Assembly (NCBI GenBank): GCA_029959085.1 | Contig: JARWIR010000002.1 | Location: 62,984,154 to 63,048,153, forward strand | Origin: Nemophila menziesii | Lineage: Eukaryota; Streptophyta; Magnoliopsida; Boraginales; Hydrophyllaceae | Direction: 5' to 3' | DNA: 64,000 bases | Shown here: positions 60,905-64,000 of the stretch, one piece after another | Layout: the number at the start of each line of letters is the position of its first letter | Position numbering within the stretch: position 1 is the first letter of the stretch | Notes under the pieces: generated by a model | The model's database searches: none | What the model saw: the letters and a program-made list of their open reading frames with translations, nothing else | What the model was told of the DNA's origin: nothing | Program-made: the position numbers and the translations under genes

Positions 60905-62878
60905 AAACTACCACCAAAGCTACTTGATCCAGGAAGTTTTACGCTTCCAATCTCGATTGGTAGTGAGTGAGAGGGGAAGGCTTTATGCAATTTAGGCGCG
61001 AGTATTAATCTCATGCCCAAGTCAATTTTTGATATGCTAAAGATTGGAGATATGCGACCTACCTCTAAGGTCCTACAAATGGCAGACAGATCCCTCGTGC
61101 ATCCAGAGGGACGAATCGAAGATGTCCTCGTCAAAGCAGGTACTCTAGTTTTTCCTGTAGATTTTGTTATCCTTGAATACGAAGCGGATAGGAATTTCCC
61201 CATAATCTTGGGAAGACCATTCCTAGCCATGGGGCGTACACTAATTGATGTAGAAAACGGCGAATTAACCATGAGAATCCAAGACGAGGAGGTCAAATTC
61301 AATGTATTTCGAGCCATGAAATTCCCAGATGTTCCCGGAGATTGTTTCCGAATGGATATAGCAGAACACGCCGCACAAGAGGTATTTGATTGTTTTAACT
61401 ATGATGACATCTTGCAGGCTGCGTTAATATTAGATATACCGGAGATGATGGAAGAGCTAGCCGACACAGTGGCAGCTCTTAACTCTGAGAATCCAAAATA
61501 TAGGCGTCTAGCCTACGAACCATTGCGTGATGCAGAGGAGATTGAGCCTCCAAAGAAACCATCCATTGAGTCTCCCCCGAAGCTAGAAGAGAAACCGCTC
61601 CCGTCCCACTTGAGGTATGCATATTTAGGTACTAACAACACTCTACCTGATATTGTTTCAGCTACTTTAACAGGTCCTCAAGAAGACAAACTATTGCGTG
61701 TACTAAGAGTGAATAAAGAGGCGATAGGTTGGACTATTGCTGATATTAAAGGCATTAGCCCTTCCTATTGCCAACACAAGATCATTCTGGAGGACAACAG
61801 TACACGTTCAGTTGAAGGACAGAGAAGATTGATGCCTGCGATGAAGGAAGTGGTAAAGAAAGAAGTGATCAAGCTACTAGATGCGGGGATTATCTACCCC
61901 ATAGCTAGTAGCGATTGGGTGAGTCCAGTTCAATGCGTACCAAAGAAAGGTGGTATCACTACCATCCTGAATGACAAGAATGAAGCCATACGTTCGAGGA
62001 CCGTTGTTGGTTGGAGAGTTTGTATGGATTACCGAAAGTTGAACAAGGCTACTAAAAAAGACCATTTTCCACTCTCGTTCATTGATCAGATGTTGGACAA
62101 GCTAGCCGGTAGAGAGTACTATTGTTTCTTAGATGGGTATTCCGGTTACAATCAAATTTGCATAGATCCGGATGACCAACACAACACCACATTCACATGT
62201 CCTTTTGGTACTTTCGCATACCGAAGGATGCCTTTTGGATTATGTAATGCACCTGCTACTTTCCAACGTTGCATGATGGCAATCTTTGGAGATATGATTG
62301 ATCGATTTCTTGAGGTATTCATGGATGACTTTTCTGTTTTTGGAGATAACTTTGATGCTTGTTTGCAGAATCTAGAAAAAGTATTGATTAGATGTAAGGA
62401 AACCGATTTGGTCTTGAATTGGGAGAAGTGTCACTTTATGGTTCGTGAAGGAATAGTATTGGGACACAAAGTGTCAAGCGCTGGGTTAGAAGTTGATTGT
62501 GCGAAGATTGAAGTTATCAAAACTCTTCCCCCTCCTGTTTCTGTAAAAGGGGTAAGGAGTTTCCTAGGCCATGCTGGGTTTTATCACCGTTTTATCAAGG
62601 ACTTTTCAAAGATTTCAAAACCTTTGTGCAACTTAATCGAGAAGGACACCAAATTCCTTTTTGATGAAGCTTGCTTGAAGGCATTCCAAGAGTTGAAAGA
62701 GAAACTGATTACTGCGCCGATTGTGCTACCACCTGATTGGAAACTTCCCTTTGAAATTATGTGTGATGCTAGTGATTCTGCTATGGGGCGGTGTTGGGTC
62801 AAAGAAAAGACAAAGTGTTTCATTCGATTTATTATGCAAGCAAGACCTTCACCAGTGCTCAGATTAATTACACGGTAA
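60905..62878 (+). pseudogene. pol: gypsy protease and reverse transcriptase (frame open from 61013)
   Basis: Protease: KALCNLGASINLMP at about 60977-61021. The family has Asp at the third position of this active-site stretch (C-D-L-G-A-S) but AAT (Asn, 60989-60991) stands here. A TGA lies just before it (60968). NFPIILGRPFLA follows. RT occupies residues about 270-500 of the 621-codon open stretch: LDAGIIYPIASSDWVSPV, VCMDYRKLNKATKKDHFPL, MPFGLCNAPATFQRCM and catalytic FMDD (62318-62329). The thumb contains GVRSFLGHAGFYHRFIKDFS. RNase H starts at MCDASD (Asp at 62765). A one-base loss in the G run 62785-62788 shifts the frame, and the last 30 codons are junk. Confidence 0.92.
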
Positions 62879-63828
62879 CTGAGAAGGAGCTTTTAGCGGT
62901 TGGTTATGCCTTTGACAAATTTCGTTCCTATCTCTTTGGGGCGAAAATTGTTGTATTCACTGACCATTCCGCTATTAAGTACCTGATGGAGAAGAAAGAT
63001 GCGAAGCCGCGATTGATCACATGGGTTTTATTGCTACAAGAGTTTGATTTGGAGATTCGAGATAGAAAGGGTTGTGATAATCAGGTTGCTGATCATTTGT
63101 CACGTCTTGAAGGTTCTGAGTCTAATGGAGGACCTGAGTTGGTTAGAGAAGAATTTCCTGACGAGAGTTTGTTTGCAGTTTATTCATTAGAGACTCCTTG
63201 GTATGCGGATATTGCAAATCTTATTGTGAGTGGTTCTTTTCCTCAAGGAGCTACATCACAAGAGAAAAAGAGACTAGCCCACCGAGCGAAACAATTCTTT
63301 TGGGAGGATCCTTTCCTCTACAAAACATGCAGTGATCAGATGGTGAGGAGATGCATACCAGATAAAGATATTCTATCCATTGTTATGGGTTGTCATGATT
63401 CACCATACGGAGGACACTTTAAAGGAGATCGTACAGCTGCAAAGGTATTACAATCCGGTTTTTATTGGCCCACTTTACATAAGGATTGTCATGAGTATGT
63501 TAAGAAGTGTCACAGATGCCAGTTTACTGGTAATATATCTAAGAGAGATGAGATGCCGCGTAATAATGTTCTGGTAGTTGAGATATTCGATGTATGGGGT
63601 ATTGATTTCATGGGTCCTTTTGTACCTTCTAACGGAAACCTGTACATCCTACTAGTTGTTGATTACGTGTCTAAATGGGTAGAGGATGTAGCTCTACCAA
63701 CTAACGATTCGCGAGTGGTGATTAAATTCTTGAAATCACATATATTCACTAGACATGGAACACCTCGAGTTATTATCAGTGATGGAGGTTCACACTTTGT
63801 GAACAAATATCTGAAGAAAGTTCTATAA
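62782..63828 (+). pseudogene. pol: gypsy RNase H and integrase (frame +1 part)
   Basis: Continues RT in a different frame after the 62786 base loss; the sensible reading begins about 62788. RNase H shows [17 protein letters not shown] and [19 protein letters not shown], then the tether end [13 protein letters not shown]. The integrase zinc finger is HX...HX...CX2C, from [15 protein letters not shown] (His 63394) to CHRCQ (about 63520). The catalytic core has its first Asp in GIDFMGP (63604) and second Asp in ISDGGSHF (63781). One extra A in CTGAAGAAAG (63811-63820) shifts the frame and creates a stop at 63826. Confidence 0.92.
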
Positions 63829-64000
63829 GTATGGTGTGAGACATCGTGTATCTACCGCGTACCATCCACAAGCCAATGGTCAAGCTGAGGTCTCTAATCG
63901 AGAGATCAAATCCATTCTTGAGAAGACAGTTGGTTCCACACGCAAGGATTGGTCAATGAAATTAGATGATGTGTTATGGGCATATCGTACTGCGTTCAAG
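63818..64000 (+). pseudogene. pol: gypsy integrase, C-terminal continuation (cut by window)
   Basis: Returns to the gag frame after the extra base near 63816 and is open to the window edge (61 codons). Reads [20 protein letters not shown], followed by the third catalytic residue, Glu (63887-63889), then [10 protein letters not shown] and [12 protein letters not shown]. This completes the DDE triad of the integrase that joins element ends to host DNA. The rest lies outside. Confidence 0.9.

Larger units (their letters stand above)
57410..64000 (+). mobile_element. Athila-like Ty3/gypsy LTR retrotransposon, 3' end outside window
   Basis: The order LTR, gag with zinc knuckle, protease, RT, RNase H, integrase is that of Ty3/gypsy. 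The RT wording and the long gag with a pro-rich linker point to the Athila lineage. The left boundary is approximate, placed after the LINE fossil. gag and pol lie in one frame (codon starts 58955+3n), broken by six stops (60140, 60185, 60341, 60596, 60899, 60968), a 1-nt loss near 62786 and a 1-nt gain near 63816. The right edge cuts integrase. Any env-like region and the 3' LTR are not visible. Confidence 0.9.

Noticed and set aside
60898..61317. Minus-strand open frame of 139 codons
   Set aside because: Antisense shadow of the gypsy protease region.

Overview
The window is AT-rich, repeat-dominated nuclear DNA from a flowering plant, probably a eudicot. The evidence is its Ty1/copia and Ty3/gypsy (Athila-like) LTR retrotransposons, L1-type LINE remnants, a tRNA-derived SINE and long (TA)n runs. 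I found no intact host gene. Every coding stretch I recognise belongs to a transposable element, and nearly all are broken.

Layout. 1-4718: a dead copia element (A), cut by the left edge and ending in a truncated 3' LTR. 4714-8325: a copy of an unclassified repeat unit. 8326-25344: mostly anonymous DNA with (TA)n runs, a minus-strand gypsy reverse-transcriptase fossil, two MITE candidates, a 1.36 kb telomere-like TTAAGG/TTTAAGG/TTCAAGG array (21440-22800) and local duplications. 25345-49380: a degenerate head-to-tail array of one unit whose ancestral length I estimate at about 7.3 kb (partial tail, head fragment, full unit, deleted unit, head fragment). It carries a copia fragment, a SINE with a 15-bp target duplication, long foldback palindromes and a second dead copia (B, 37178-42928) flanked by ATATG. 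49590-50400 and 55960-57370: two related L1 LINE remnants in opposite orientation, flanking duplicated, decayed sequence. 57410-64000: an Athila-like Ty3/gypsy element with LTR promoter, gag, protease, RT, RNase H and most of integrase, cut by the right edge.

History. The copia insertion can be reconstructed from the sequence: unoccupied sites survive at 27818 and 47611, the 3' LTR-ATATG junction occurs in both A and B, and A and B share stop codons. The element was therefore inserted and already dead when a block of at least 8.3 kb was duplicated about 38.2 kb away. The SINE came later into one unit only; units A and B keep the empty site. The gypsy element is a single frame disrupted by six stops, one 1-nt loss and one 1-nt gain, and it carries an Asn at the expected catalytic Asp of its protease. 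The window shows no cellular pathway; it records duplication, nested insertion and decay.
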